14,123 bases of DNA from DATEPR01 sp036503065 (GCA_036503065.1 DASXXM010000585.1:1-14123), one strand, 5' to 3'. Numbered from the stretch's first letter, positions 1 through 7,745 are shown. Translations and numbers: made by a program. Notes: generated by a model from the letters alone, not told the origin.

Positions 1-296
1 AGGTCCGCGCGCGTCCGTTCCGGCGCGACGTACCAGTGACCGTCGCGCTGGTCGCCCCACGGGTCGGGGACATCGGCGCCGCGGAAGCCCCATTCCAGCC
101 ATCGCAGCTCGACGAAGGTCAGGTGTTGCAACAGTTCCAGCGGCGTCCAGCCGGAAAGTAGCCGACTGTGCCGGAGTTCGGGTTCCGGTAGGGCCTCGAT
201 CTTGTCGATGAGCTTGTCGCGGAAGTAGTCGAGGTAGCGCAGGAACACCTCGCCGCGGGCGGCGGCGGGTTCGGTCGGCTCCGGGAAGGTCGTCAC
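1..296 (-). CDS. DinB/DUF664 family protein, N-terminal part
   Basis: The gene runs off the left edge; 98 codons of the N-terminus are visible. Reading from a GTG at 296 gives a helical sequence (EVFLRYLDYFRDKLIDKIEAL, then a Trp-Thr-Pro-Leu-Glu-Leu-Leu-Gln-His segment and FVELRWLEWGF). A His after a short amphipathic helix, followed by an aromatic-rich helix, is typical of DinB-like four-helix proteins of the DUF664 group. In actinomycetes these are metal-binding proteins, probably thiol-dependent transferases or isomerases, mostly of unknown substrate. No good Shine-Dalgarno is seen before 296. The start was chosen because the family-like sequence begins within about 15 codons and nothing better lies upstream. 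It lies 88 bp downstream of the oxidoreductase gene on the same strand and could be cotranscribed. The family call is moderately firm; the specific function is unknown. Confidence 0.75.
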   Translation of the reverse strand, partial: MTTFPEPTEPAAARGEVFLRYLDYFRDKLIDKIEALPEPELRHSRLLSGWTPLELLQHLTFVELRWLEWGFRGADVPDPWGDQRDGHWYVAPERTRAD

Positions 297-384
297 GACC
301 GCGGGAGCCTACCGAGCGACGCCGACGCCGTCGCGGGATTTACCGAGTGGGTGATGTGACGGCGTGGCTGAGCCGCCGCGCCGG

Positions 385-1392
385 TCAGACCAGTTCCAGT
401 ACCAGCTTGCCGGTGTTCGCGCCGCGATACAGCATGTCCAGGGTCGCCGGGAAATCGTCGACCGTGCCCCGAACGACGTGTTCCTGCACGCGAATCCGCC
501 CGTCCGCGAGCCAACCGGCGATCTCCCGTTCCGCCTCGCCGTACCGGGACGCGTAGTCGAACACCACGAACCCCTCCATCCGGGCACGGCGCACGATCAA
601 CGCCAGGTAGTTGGATGGCCCCTGAACAGCGGTTTCGTTGTTGTACTGGCTGATCGCGCCGCAGATGACGACCCGGGCGCGCTGCGCGAGGTTGGCCAGC
701 GCCGCGTCCAGGATCTCGCCGCCGACATTGTCGAAGTAGACATCGATGCCGTCCGGCGCGTGGGTGCGCAGCGCCTTCCTGACGTCGCCCGCGCGGTAGT
801 CGATCGCCGCGTCGAAGCCGAGTTCGTCGGTCAACATGCCGCATTTGGCCTCGCCACCGGCGATCCCGATCACCTTGGCGCCACGGATCTTGGCGATCTG
901 ACCGACCATCGTGCCAACGGCGCCCGCCGCGCCCGAGACCACGACCGTCTCGCCATCGACGAGCGCACCGACGTCGAGCAGGCCGAAATAGGCCGTCATG
1001 CCGGGTGACCCCAGCGCGCCGAGGTAGGTCGCGGGTGAGGCGGCGGCGGGATCGACCTTCCGCGCGCCCCTGCCGTTGCTGACCACGTACTCCTGGACCC
1101 CGAACGGGCCGACGACGAAGTCGCCGGGCTGGTAGTCGGGATGGCGGGACGACGTCACCTCGACCACGGACGCGGCGCGCATGACGGCACCGAGCTGGAC
1201 CGGCGGGAGGTAGGACGGCCGGTCGTCCAGCCAGCCCCGCATGGCCGGATCCAGCGAGATGACCCGGGTTCGACCAGCGAACTCGCCATCTCCCGGTGCG
1301 GCGGCGGCAGCGGTGACATGTGCCCAGTTGTCCGGTTTGACGGCACCGAACGGACGGGTGGCCAGCTGGATCTGGCGGTTGGTGTCGGTCAT
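385..1392 (-). CDS. NADP-dependent oxidoreductase, zinc-independent MDR family (YncB/curcumin reductase-like)
   Basis: This 335-aa protein has the usual length for medium-chain reductases of the leukotriene-B4 dehydrogenase/YncB group. They reduce the C=C bond of enones with NADPH in the cytoplasm. Visible signatures are DPAMRGWLDD (48-57) in the N-terminal GroES-like domain, LGSPGMTAYFGLLDVG (127-142), and the Rossmann nucleotide loop SGAAGAVG (153-160) followed by an Ile-Ala-Gly-Gly turn near 177-180. The zinc-binding cysteines of alcohol dehydrogenases are absent, as expected for this group. The ATG at 1392 is supported by a GAGGAGGG ribosome site at 1396-1403. A TetR-type palindrome lies 25 bp upstream of the start, suggesting repression by a TetR protein encoded outside the window. 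The physiological substrate cannot be inferred. Confidence 0.93.
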   Translation of the reverse strand: MTDTNRQIQLATRPFGAVKPDNWAHVTAAAAAPGDGEFAGRTRVISLDPAMRGWLDDRPSYLPPVQLGAVMRAASVVEVTSSRHPDYQPGDFVVGPFGVQEYVVSNGRGARKVDPAAASPATYLGALGSPGMTAYFGLLDVGALVDGETVVVSGAAGAVGTMVGQIAKIRGAKVIGIAGGEAKCGMLTDELGFDAAIDYRAGDVRKALRTHAPDGIDVYFDNVGGEILDAALANLAQRARVVICGAISQYNNETAVQGPSNYLALIVRRARMEGFVVFDYASRYGEAEREIAGWLADGRIRVQEHVVRGTVDDFPATLDMLYRGANTGKLVLELV

Positions 1393-1417
1393 CAGCCCTC
1401 CTCAGTCGAGCAGAGCG

Positions 1418-1433
1418 TACCAACCAGTCGGTA
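1418..1433. promoter_or_regulatory. TetR-type operator-like palindrome
   Basis: The 16-bp sequence taccaaccagtcggta is an imperfect palindrome: 12 of 16 positions agree with its reverse complement. It matches the TACC-N8-GGTA style of operators bound by TetR-family repressors. It sits 26-41 bp upstream of the oxidoreductase ATG, where a repressor would block transcription. No tetR gene lies next to it. The operator call is inferred from sequence style and position. Confidence 0.5.
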
Positions 1434-2013
1434 TGTATGCGAGTTCACTACGCCGCGTACGGATCAGGGCACAGCGGGAGATGACGCGACGGTTGGTTAC
1501 GACGAAGGTTGGCCTGGTGCGAACCGGGATCACCGGTGTCCGAGCGATCGGAGTTCCGCCGTACCACCGACGTCAGCGACACCTGATTCGCCGAACCTGA
1601 TCCGGTCGAGCCGAGCCAACGTTGTCGATCGGATCGCTCACAACAGCCCCGCGGTGGCGGCTACCGCGGGGCTGTTGTGCGACATCAGGCGGTTGCGGGC
1701 GAGCTCGGCACAGCAGCCCGGCAACGAGCGTGATCGCGCCACGATGTTTTCTCCAACAGTGTGTCGACACCGATTTCGACGGACGCGAACCTCCGTCGCG
1801 CCACCACGTTAACTCGCGGCCCGTGCGATCACCTTCTCGCACCTTGCGACGTCGACACCCCGCAGTTTACCGGTCGCCCGACCCGGTCGACGACCGATTG
1901 CGCCGACTCGAGAACCGTGTCGATGCGGTAGTCCGCACAGCCGCATTTTCGGAGCAGCGCCACTGCCGGTACCGGCTCATCCTTTGGGGGCAAGCTCTCC
2001 TCCGGAGGCGCAT
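1434..2013. other. Gene-free divergent intergenic region
   Basis: About 580 bp separate the leftward oxidoreductase gene from the rightward glycosyltransferase gene. Open frames exist on both strands but show no family resemblance, consistent codon bias or convincing ribosome site. The only strong structure is the 17-bp hairpin at 1639-1679. The right-hand part must carry the promoter and leader of the glycosyltransferase operon, but no convincing -35/-10 pair is visible. Confidence 0.6.
1639..1679. terminator. Perfect 17-bp hairpin, orphan terminator-like
   Basis: Bases 1639-1655 (cacaacagccccgcggt) pair perfectly with 1663-1679 around a 7-nt loop. There is no T-rich tail, as is common for actinobacterial intrinsic terminators. 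Neither neighbouring gene is transcribed toward it from close by. It may end a short unannotated RNA, insulate the two divergent promoters, or be a remnant of a lost gene's end. Confidence 0.6.
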
Positions 2014-2955
2014 ATGCACAATATCCACCATATTCCGGCACCCCGAGACGGTACCGATACCGGCAGGTCCGTGGTGTGGTCGATCAGCGTGGACGTGGTG
2101 ATACCGGTATTCAACGAGGAACACGCACTACCCGGCTGCATCGAGGTACTGCACGGTTATCTCGACGAACGGTTTCCGTTCGACTGGATGATCACGATCG
2201 TGGACAACGCCAGCACCGACCGCACCCGCGCGGTCGCCACCGCGCTGGCCAAGCGCTGGTCACGGGTGCGCACGCTGGCCCTGGACCGCAAGGGAAAGGG
2301 CCACGCGCTGCGGGTCGCGTGGTCGGTCAGCACCGCGGATGTGGTGGCCTACATGGATGTCGACCTGTCCACCGGCCTGGACGCGCTGCTCCCCCTTGTC
2401 GCCTCGCTGGCCGACGGCCATTCGGACATAGCAATCGGTTCGCGACTGGCACCCGGCGCGAGAACGGTTCGCGGCACGAAACGAGAATTCATCTCCCGTG
2501 GCTACAACGTCCTGCTGAAACTGGTCCACAGAACGAAATTCAACGACGCGCAATGCGGTTTCAAAGCGGCCCGCGCGAGCGTGATCGGGCCGCTGTTGCG
2601 ACACGTCGAGGACAATTCCTGGTTTTTCGACACGGAACTGTTGCTGCTCGCCGAATACAACGGCCTGCGAGTGTTCGAGGTGCCCGTCGACTGGGTCGAG
2701 GACACCGACAGCCGGGTCCGCATCACCAGCACGGCGGCGGTGAACCTCCGTGGCGTACTGCGGATCGCATGGCAGAAGATCCGCGGCACGGCCCGGGTGA
2801 CCGGGTTGCCGTCACGACCGGACCCGCAACGAATCCATCCGGACGCCCGGTCCGGCATCGCAGGAGATGACCCGACACGGTCCGTGGCGGACCATCGGGC
2901 CGACCCCACACTGGCCCGTCGGGGGATCGGGACCACCACGCACACCGAGGAGTGA
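2014..2955 (+). CDS. Family 2 glycosyltransferase, polyprenyl-phosphate-hexose synthase type (ALG5/GtrB-like)
   Basis: This 313-aa GT-A enzyme probably transfers a hexose from a nucleotide sugar to polyprenyl phosphate at the inner membrane face. Visible motifs: VVIPVFNEEHALPGC (28-42), VDNASTDRT (63-71), KGKGHALR (93-100), the metal-binding DVD (115-117), then GSR and a conserved CGFKA segment, all as in dolichyl-phosphate glucose/mannose synthases. No C-terminal membrane segments are present, unlike GtrB proper; the last ~45 residues are hydrophilic and probably disordered. The ATG at 2014 is chosen because GGAGG at 2004-2008 lies 5 nt upstream; a TTG at 1984 is in frame but lacks such a site. 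The N-terminus MHNIHHIPAP is unusual. The stop lies 2 nt before the next gene's ATG, so the two genes are translationally coupled. Whether the sugar is glucose or mannose is not determinable here. Confidence 0.9.
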   Translation: MHNIHHIPAPRDGTDTGRSVVWSISVDVVIPVFNEEHALPGCIEVLHGYLDERFPFDWMITIVDNASTDRTRAVATALAKRWSRVRTLALDRKGKGHALRVAWSVSTADVVAYMDVDLSTGLDALLPLVASLADGHSDIAIGSRLAPGARTVRGTKREFISRGYNVLLKLVHRTKFNDAQCGFKAARASVIGPLLRHVEDNSWFFDTELLLLAEYNGLRVFEVPVDWVEDTDSRVRITSTAAVNLRGVLRIAWQKIRGTARVTGLPSRPDPQRIHPDARSGIAGDDPTRSVADHRADPTLARRGIGTTTHTEE

Positions 2956-2957
2956 TC

Positions 2958-4193
2958 ATGACGTCGGTCTCGATCGTCCCGCCACGCGCTGACCGGATCA
3001 CCTGGCAGGTGACCTGCGGCATCGCGCTCGCATTCGCCGTCGCCGTTGTCGGCACCCTGTTCTACGGCCACCTCTTCGCCGGCAGTGACCTGGAGGTCTA
3101 CCACCAGGGCGGCGGCTCGATCCTGCAGGGCGTGTCGCCCTACGACTTCACCCAGGCGTACAACCAGAAGTTCATCTACACGCCGTTCGCGGCGGTCGTC
3201 TTCGTACCGTTCGCGCCGCTGCCGTTGAACCTCACGATGGGCCTGTGGACGTTCATCACCATGCTGTGCCTGGAAGGCGTGCTCTGGCGGGTCATCGGCA
3301 GGCTCGGCGTGGCGTCCCGCGGCCGGCGGGCGACGTGGACGGTGGTCGGCACGGCGGCCATGCTGCCGTTGACGCCGGTGCTGTTCGAGTTGTGGGTCGG
3401 GCAGATCGAGATCCTGTTGATGGCCCTGGTACTGGCCGACCTGACGGCCAAATCGGACCGGTGGCGTGGGTACGGCGTCGGCATCGCCGCCGGGATCAAG
3501 CTGACACCGTTGATCTTCATCCCGTACCTGCTGCTGACCCGCCGGTTCCGGGCCGCCGGGCAGGCCGTGATCGGCTTCGTCGCGACGATCCTGGTCGGGT
3601 TCGCGGTCATGCCCGGCGCGTCGTGGTCCTATTGGCACGGCACGTTCGTCGACATGTCGCGGATGCTGCCGGACAACGACCAGACCCTGAACCAGTCGAT
3701 CCGCGGCTTCCTGGAACGCCTGCCGACGCAGGGCACGCACGGCGTCGGCCCGTGGCTGGTCGTCGGCGGCCTGTTCGCCGTCGCCGGGCTGGCGGTCGCG
3801 GTGTGGGCCAGCAGGCGCGGCGAGGAACTGACCGGCATCCTGGCGTGCGCGATCACCGGCGTGCTCGTGTCGCCGCTGTCCTGGGCGCACCACTGGGTCT
3901 GGTGCGTCCCGGTCGTCGTGCTGTGCTGCCACCGGGCGTGGCGCAACGGTTCGCGCCGGCAGGGGGTCGGTGCGGTCGCGGTGTGGCTGGCATTCGCGTC
4001 GTCGTCCGTCTGGATCTTCGACCCGGTCGCCGGATTCTGGACGGTGGTGTTCACCAACCAGCTCATCGTGATCGGCGTGGCGCTGCTCGCGACGCTGGCG
4101 GTTCTGTTGTGGCGCAACGATCACCGGGTCCGCGTGGCACCGCAACCGCCCGATGTCGTGCCGGCGGAGCCGGTCGGCTCATTCCCCACGTAG
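2958..4193 (+). CDS. GT87 (DUF2029) integral-membrane glycosyltransferase, PimE-like polyprenol-phosphate-sugar dependent
   Basis: This 411-aa polytopic membrane protein of the GT-C fold has the usual length of the GT87/DUF2029 family, whose known members are alpha-1,2-mannosyltransferases using polyprenol-phosphate-mannose on the outer membrane face (PimE and relatives). A first membrane helix (about 19-40) is followed by an extracytoplasmic GSDLEVYHQGG loop. Its Asp44 matches the position of the catalytic Asp in the first loop of this family. About ten further hydrophobic segments follow, with a short hydrophilic Pro-rich tail. The ATG at 2958 has GAGGAG (2947-2952) 5 nt upstream; an in-frame GTG at 2952 is too close to that site. 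The preceding GT2 gene probably supplies the lipid-linked donor. The acceptor (phosphoinositol mannoside, lipoglycan or other glycan) is unknown. Confidence 0.9.
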   Translation: MTSVSIVPPRADRITWQVTCGIALAFAVAVVGTLFYGHLFAGSDLEVYHQGGGSILQGVSPYDFTQAYNQKFIYTPFAAVVFVPFAPLPLNLTMGLWTFITMLCLEGVLWRVIGRLGVASRGRRATWTVVGTAAMLPLTPVLFELWVGQIEILLMALVLADLTAKSDRWRGYGVGIAAGIKLTPLIFIPYLLLTRRFRAAGQAVIGFVATILVGFAVMPGASWSYWHGTFVDMSRMLPDNDQTLNQSIRGFLERLPTQGTHGVGPWLVVGGLFAVAGLAVAVWASRRGEELTGILACAITGVLVSPLSWAHHWVWCVPVVVLCCHRAWRNGSRRQGVGAVAVWLAFASSSVWIFDPVAGFWTVVFTNQLIVIGVALLATLAVLLWRNDHRVRVAPQPPDVVPAEPVGSFPT

Positions 4194-6923
4194 TTCGGCG
4201 ACAACCGTTTCGAGCGGCAGGTTCCTGGCCGCCGCCACGATCGCCGCGGCCCGAGGGCCCAGCGCGCGGTGTGCGGCGGCCACCGCCGCGGCCCGGTCGG
4301 CGAGCTCGTCCTCGATCAGGATGGGGGCGCCCAGTCCGGTGCGTTCCCGTTCGGACACCGTGAGCACGCGCAGGCCGCGCTCGGCCGGGCCGGTCTCGAT
4401 GTCCAGGCACGCCAACGCGTCCAGGCTGTCCAGGACGCCGTCCGGGATGTCGACCGCCAGGTAGAGGGCGAGGCTGGCCGTGGACAGTTGCCGGGATCGC
4501 ACGAAGTCGCCCGCCTGCCGGGCGACGATCGCCAGGTTGCCCGTTGCGGCCGCCTCGCCGCGCTGGTCCTTGATCTCCCGCCAGATCCCCAGCGCCTTGG
4601 TCAACGGCGGCACGGCCTCGTCGAGGTGGCCCTGGATTCGGTGGATCAGGCCGATGTTGTTCAGCGCGGACCCGTAGCGGCGCAGGTCGCCGTCCTCCTC
4701 CGCCATTCGGCCCGCGTCCAGGGCGTAGCGCATCGCCGCCGGGTAGTCGCGTTGCGCGAGCGCGGTGACGCACAGGCTGCCGAAGGCGATGGTGGCGCCG
4801 GGTCGGTCGGCCAGCGCCTCGTACACCGCGAGACACTCCTCGCCCAGCGCGCGGGCCTCGGCGAAGTCGCCGTTGTTGCGGGTCAGCGCGGCCGCCGCGC
4901 GCAACGCGGAGCCGCGCAACAAGGTCGGGGCCGGGTCGGCGGCGGCCAGCGCGCGGCGCAGCCAGTCGCGCCCCTCGACCATCAGGCCGCGCGCCCACCA
5001 GTACCACCACAGTGGACTCGCGATCTCCAGCACAACCACCGGGTCGGCGCCTTCGCCGAGACACCAGGTGATCGCGGCACGCAGGTTCGCCTCCTCGACA
5101 CCGAGTCCGCGCATGCGGGCCACGTGGTCGGGACCGCCGAAGTGTTCCGCGGAACTGGCCAGGTCCGCGCACCAGCGGGCATGCCGCCTGCGCACGTCGA
5201 CCGCCTCACCGGACTCGGCCAGCCGGCCGGCCGCGTACTCGCGGACCAGTTCGAGCATGCGGTAACGGGTGCCGTCGGCGCGCTGGTCGGCGATGACGAC
5301 GGACTGGTCGACGAGCCGGTCGAGCAGCGACTCGTCGCCGACGCGGGCCGCCGCGTCCCACTCGCAACCGTCCGCGAACACCGACATGCGGCGGAACAGG
5401 GCCTGCTCGGCCGGTGCGAGCAGGTGGTAGCTCCAGTCGATCGCGGCACGCATCGTCTGGTGGCGCTCGGGTGTGGTGCGGGAGCGGCGGTCGGTGAGCG
5501 CGAGGGTGGTGCTGTTCCCGATGTGCGTGGCGAGTTCCGTCAGCGACCTGGTGCGCAACTGCGCCGCGACCAGTTCGATCGCCAGCGGCAGGCCGTCCAA
5601 CCAGCGGCACAGGCGGCCGGCGACCTCGCCGCCCGGCCCGTCGACGGTGAATCCGGGCCGGGCGGCGGCGCCACGGTCGGCCAGCAGGCGGACGGCGTCG
5701 GCCAGCGGGAGCCCCGCCAGCGGCCAGACGTGCTCGCCGGTGACGCCGAGCGGTTCGCGGCTGGTGGCGAGGATGCGCAGGCCCGAGCAGTGACCGAGCA
5801 GGTCGGCCGCGATCGCGGCGCAACCGTCGATGAGATGTTCGCAGTTGTCCAGCACCACCAGAGCGCGCCAGTCGCGCAGGTGTGCGGCGATGGTGCGGAC
5901 GAGCGGCTCCTCGACCCGATGACGCACCGACAGCGCGCTCGCCAGCCGGTCGGCGATCGACCCCTCGTCGGACACACCGGCCAGTTCGACCAGGTACACG
6001 CCGTCGGGATGGTCGATCGCGGTGTCCCTGGCCAGTTCCAGCGCGAGCCGGGTCTTGCCGGAGCCGCCGGGCCCGGTCACGGTGAGCAGCCTGGACCGGC
6101 CGAGCCGGACGGCGAGCTGTTCGAGCACGACACGGCGGCCGACGAACCGACTGGGCGGCACCGGAAGCGTGGTCGGCGGATCCAGCGTCGGGTCCCGGCG
6201 GTCGATGGCGGCGGCGAGCGCGGCGATGTCGCTGCCCGGCGCCTGGGCGAGCTCATCGGAAAGGCGCAGGCGCAGGTCCCGGTAGTGCGCCTGGGCATCG
6301 GCCGCCCGACCACACCGGTACAGCGCGAGCAGATAGCGGCTCGCCAGTCGTTCCCGGAGCGGGTACTCGGCGACCAGGCCGGCCAGTTCGGCCACGATCC
6401 GCGCGTGCCGGCCCAGCGTCAGCTCCGCGTCGAACCGGTCCTCCAGCGCGGACAGGCGCAGTTCGGCCAGCCGCAGCCGGGCCGCTGCCACGTCCGAACC
6501 GGCCGGCACGTCCGCGTACGGCTCGCCGTCCCACAACTCGGCGGCCGCGGCCAGTTCGGCGACCGCCCTTGCCGGGCGCTCCGCGAGGTGCTGCCGCGCC
6601 TGGCCGACCATGGTCTCGAACCGGCCCGCGTCCACGTCCGCCGCGGTCGCGTCCAGCAGGTAGCCCGACGGCGCGGTGACCAGCCGGGCGCCCAGCACCT
6701 TGCGCAGCGCCGAGACGTGCATCTGCAGGCTGGCGGTTGCGGTGGCGGGCGGCTCGTCGCCCCAGACCTGGTCGATCAGGTGGGTGACCGACACGGCCTG
6801 GCCGACCCGCACCAGCAGCGCGCCGAGCAGCGCACGCGGCCGTGGCCCACCGAGCCGGACGGCTTCGCCGTCGCGAAGGACCCGCAACGGGCCCAACACC
6901 CGGAAGTCCACGGTCTCCGCCAC
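4179..6923 (-). CDS. AfsR-like SARP transcriptional regulator with NB-ARC and TPR-like domains
   Basis: This 914-aa regulator has the large-SARP (AfsR type) layout. An OmpR-like winged helix (about 5-93) begins with the hallmark DFRVLGPLRV and is followed by a bacterial transcriptional activator domain (about 97-240). A STAND ATPase module contains FVGR (260-263), Walker A GPGGSGKT (284-291), Walker B LVVLDNCEH (355-363) and an ATSREPLGV motif. The C-terminal third is TPR-like, with repeated Ala/Leu-rich helices around NNIGLIHRIQGHLDEA. Such proteins activate secondary-metabolite or developmental promoters after ATP- and ligand-dependent switching. The GTG at 6923 has AAGGTGG upstream; a GTG at 6911, giving the family-typical start (M)DFRVLGPL and preceded by GGCGGAGA, is an equally good alternative. 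Its 3' end overlaps the GT87 gene by 15 bp, tail to tail. No biosynthetic cluster is visible nearby. Confidence 0.95.
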   Translation of the reverse strand: MAETVDFRVLGPLRVLRDGEAVRLGGPRPRALLGALLVRVGQAVSVTHLIDQVWGDEPPATATASLQMHVSALRKVLGARLVTAPSGYLLDATAADVDAGRFETMVGQARQHLAERPARAVAELAAAAELWDGEPYADVPAGSDVAAARLRLAELRLSALEDRFDAELTLGRHARIVAELAGLVAEYPLRERLASRYLLALYRCGRAADAQAHYRDLRLRLSDELAQAPGSDIAALAAAIDRRDPTLDPPTTLPVPPSRFVGRRVVLEQLAVRLGRSRLLTVTGPGGSGKTRLALELARDTAIDHPDGVYLVELAGVSDEGSIADRLASALSVRHRVEEPLVRTIAAHLRDWRALVVLDNCEHLIDGCAAIAADLLGHCSGLRILATSREPLGVTGEHVWPLAGLPLADAVRLLADRGAAARPGFTVDGPGGEVAGRLCRWLDGLPLAIELVAAQLRTRSLTELATHIGNSTTLALTDRRSRTTPERHQTMRAAIDWSYHLLAPAEQALFRRMSVFADGCEWDAAARVGDESLLDRLVDQSVVIADQRADGTRYRMLELVREYAAGRLAESGEAVDVRRRHARWCADLASSAEHFGGPDHVARMRGLGVEEANLRAAITWCLGEGADPVVVLEIASPLWWYWWARGLMVEGRDWLRRALAAADPAPTLLRGSALRAAAALTRNNGDFAEARALGEECLAVYEALADRPGATIAFGSLCVTALAQRDYPAAMRYALDAGRMAEEDGDLRRYGSALNNIGLIHRIQGHLDEAVPPLTKALGIWREIKDQRGEAAATGNLAIVARQAGDFVRSRQLSTASLALYLAVDIPDGVLDSLDALACLDIETGPAERGLRVLTVSERERTGLGAPILIEDELADRAAAVAAAHRALGPRAAAIVAAARNLPLETVVAELRGE

Positions 6924-6934
6924 GCGTTACCCAC

Positions 6935-6954
6935 CTTTGGCGAATCTTTGGCGA
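6935..6954 (-). promoter_or_regulatory. 11-bp-period direct repeat, candidate SARP binding site
   Basis: On the minus strand TCGCCAAAG occurs twice (6954-6946 and 6943-6935), exactly 11 bp apart start to start, one helical turn. SARP regulators bind direct repeats with 11-bp (or 22-bp) periodicity just upstream of the -10 element. A TAACGC -10-like hexamer follows 5 nt later (6929-6924). The repeat lies immediately upstream of the SARP gene itself, so autoregulation is plausible. The second copy also touches the ribosome site used if translation starts at 6923. Confidence 0.5.
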
Positions 6955-6991
6955 GCCCATCGACACTCTTGTTGTTCGACCGGGGGGGACA

Positions 6992-7030
6992 ACACGCCCG
7001 GACACTGCGGGGGGCGGCGTCCGGGCGTGT
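6992..7030. repeat. 12-bp perfect inverted repeat between two divergent regulators
   Basis: Bases 6992-7003 (acacgcccggac) are perfectly complementary to 7019-7030, with a 15-nt G-rich spacer. It lies between the SARP gene and the LuxR-type gene, where no transcript should end. It may be a regulator-binding site, a hairpin in the LuxR-gene leader, or a barrier between promoters. A smaller repeat (ctggt-N5-accag, 7037-7051) follows. Confidence 0.6.
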
Positions 7031-7091
7031 CCACCACTGGTCACAAACCAGACAAAGGTTAAGGCACCAGCCGTAGTTGGGGGAAACCGGC

Positions 7092-7745
7092 ATGGAGTCG
7101 CCACTGTCGGTCGTGGTCGCGGACCAGTCCGCGACCCGCGCCGACCTGCTGAACTTTCTTGCGGACGTCGACGGAATCACGGTCGTTGCCGAGGCGGCAA
7201 CCGGGCACGACGCCGTCTATCGGACACTGCTGCACCAGCCGCACGTGCTGGTCGTCGAGCCACGGATACCGGGCTTCGACGAGACGACCATGATCAGGCA
7301 CATCATCCGGTCGGCGCCCAGGGTTGCCGTCCTCGTCCGCACCGCGACCGAGGACGACGCGTCGGTGTGCCGGGCGATCCGGGCCGGTGCGCTGGGCTAC
7401 ATCCGCAAGGCCGCCGCGCCGGACGCCGTGGTGCGCGCGATCCGCTGCGTCGCGGCGGGCGACGCGATCCTGGGTCCCACGGTGGCCGCCCGGCTCGCCG
7501 AACTGCTGACCGGCAAACGGGAACTGCCGTCGCTCACCGCAAGGGAACACGAGGTACTCGACCTCGCCGCCACCGGCCTGCCCCCGTCCGCCATCGCGCG
7601 CCGCCTCGACCTGTCCACCAAGACGGTCCGCAACCACGTCTCGGCGATCGTCGGCAAGCTCGACGTGGCCGGGCGGGCCGAGGCGATCGCGCTGGCACGC
7701 CAGGCCGGTCTCGGCCGGCCGGTCCGACGCGCGGCCACCGCCTGA
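7092..7745 (+). CDS. LuxR-family regulator with atypical (non-phosphorylatable) receiver domain
   Basis: This 217-aa protein has NarL-type response regulator layout: receiver about 4-120, LuxR/GerE helix-turn-helix about 148-208 (LTAREHEVLDLAATGLPPSAIARRLDLSTKTVRNHV). The HTH looks fully functional. The receiver is not: the phospho-accepting Asp is Glu56 (VLVVEP), the second residue of the acidic pair is Gln12 (ADQ), and the switch Thr/Ser after beta-4 is replaced (AVLVR). The Lys106 of the GYIRK motif is kept. It therefore probably works without phosphorylation, either constitutively (Glu mimicking phospho-Asp) or through ligand or partner binding. The ATG at 7092 has a GGGGGA site 7 nt upstream; an in-frame TTG at 7077 is less likely. 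No histidine kinase gene is adjacent. It is divergent from the SARP gene and may share its control region. Confidence 0.92.
   Translation: MESPLSVVVADQSATRADLLNFLADVDGITVVAEAATGHDAVYRTLLHQPHVLVVEPRIPGFDETTMIRHIIRSAPRVAVLVRTATEDDASVCRAIRAGALGYIRKAAAPDAVVRAIRCVAAGDAILGPTVAARLAELLTGKRELPSLTAREHEVLDLAATGLPPSAIARRLDLSTKTVRNHVSAIVGKLDVAGRAEAIALARQAGLGRPVRRAATA

Noticed and set aside
293..1423. A second long minus-strand frame overlapping the MDR oxidoreductase
   Set aside because: It is the out-of-frame reading of the oxidoreductase gene; the translation is Arg/Gly-rich without motifs.
1829..2041. A 70-codon minus-strand frame upstream of the GT2 gene (MPEYGGYCAYAPPEE...)
   Set aside because: Third-position GC is mixed, there is no ribosome site, and it covers the leader and start of the GT2 gene.
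2502..4145. A minus-strand open frame of about 547 codons across both glycosyltransferase genes
   Set aside because: It is antisense to two well-supported genes and its translation (Arg/Gln/His/Asp-rich) is typical of a GC-rich shadow frame.
4269..7076. A plus-strand open frame of over 900 codons antisense to the SARP gene
   Set aside because: It mirrors the SARP gene in a GC-rich codon frame, has low-complexity Arg/Gly/Gln-rich translation without domains and no ribosome site; the SARP frame has clear motifs.
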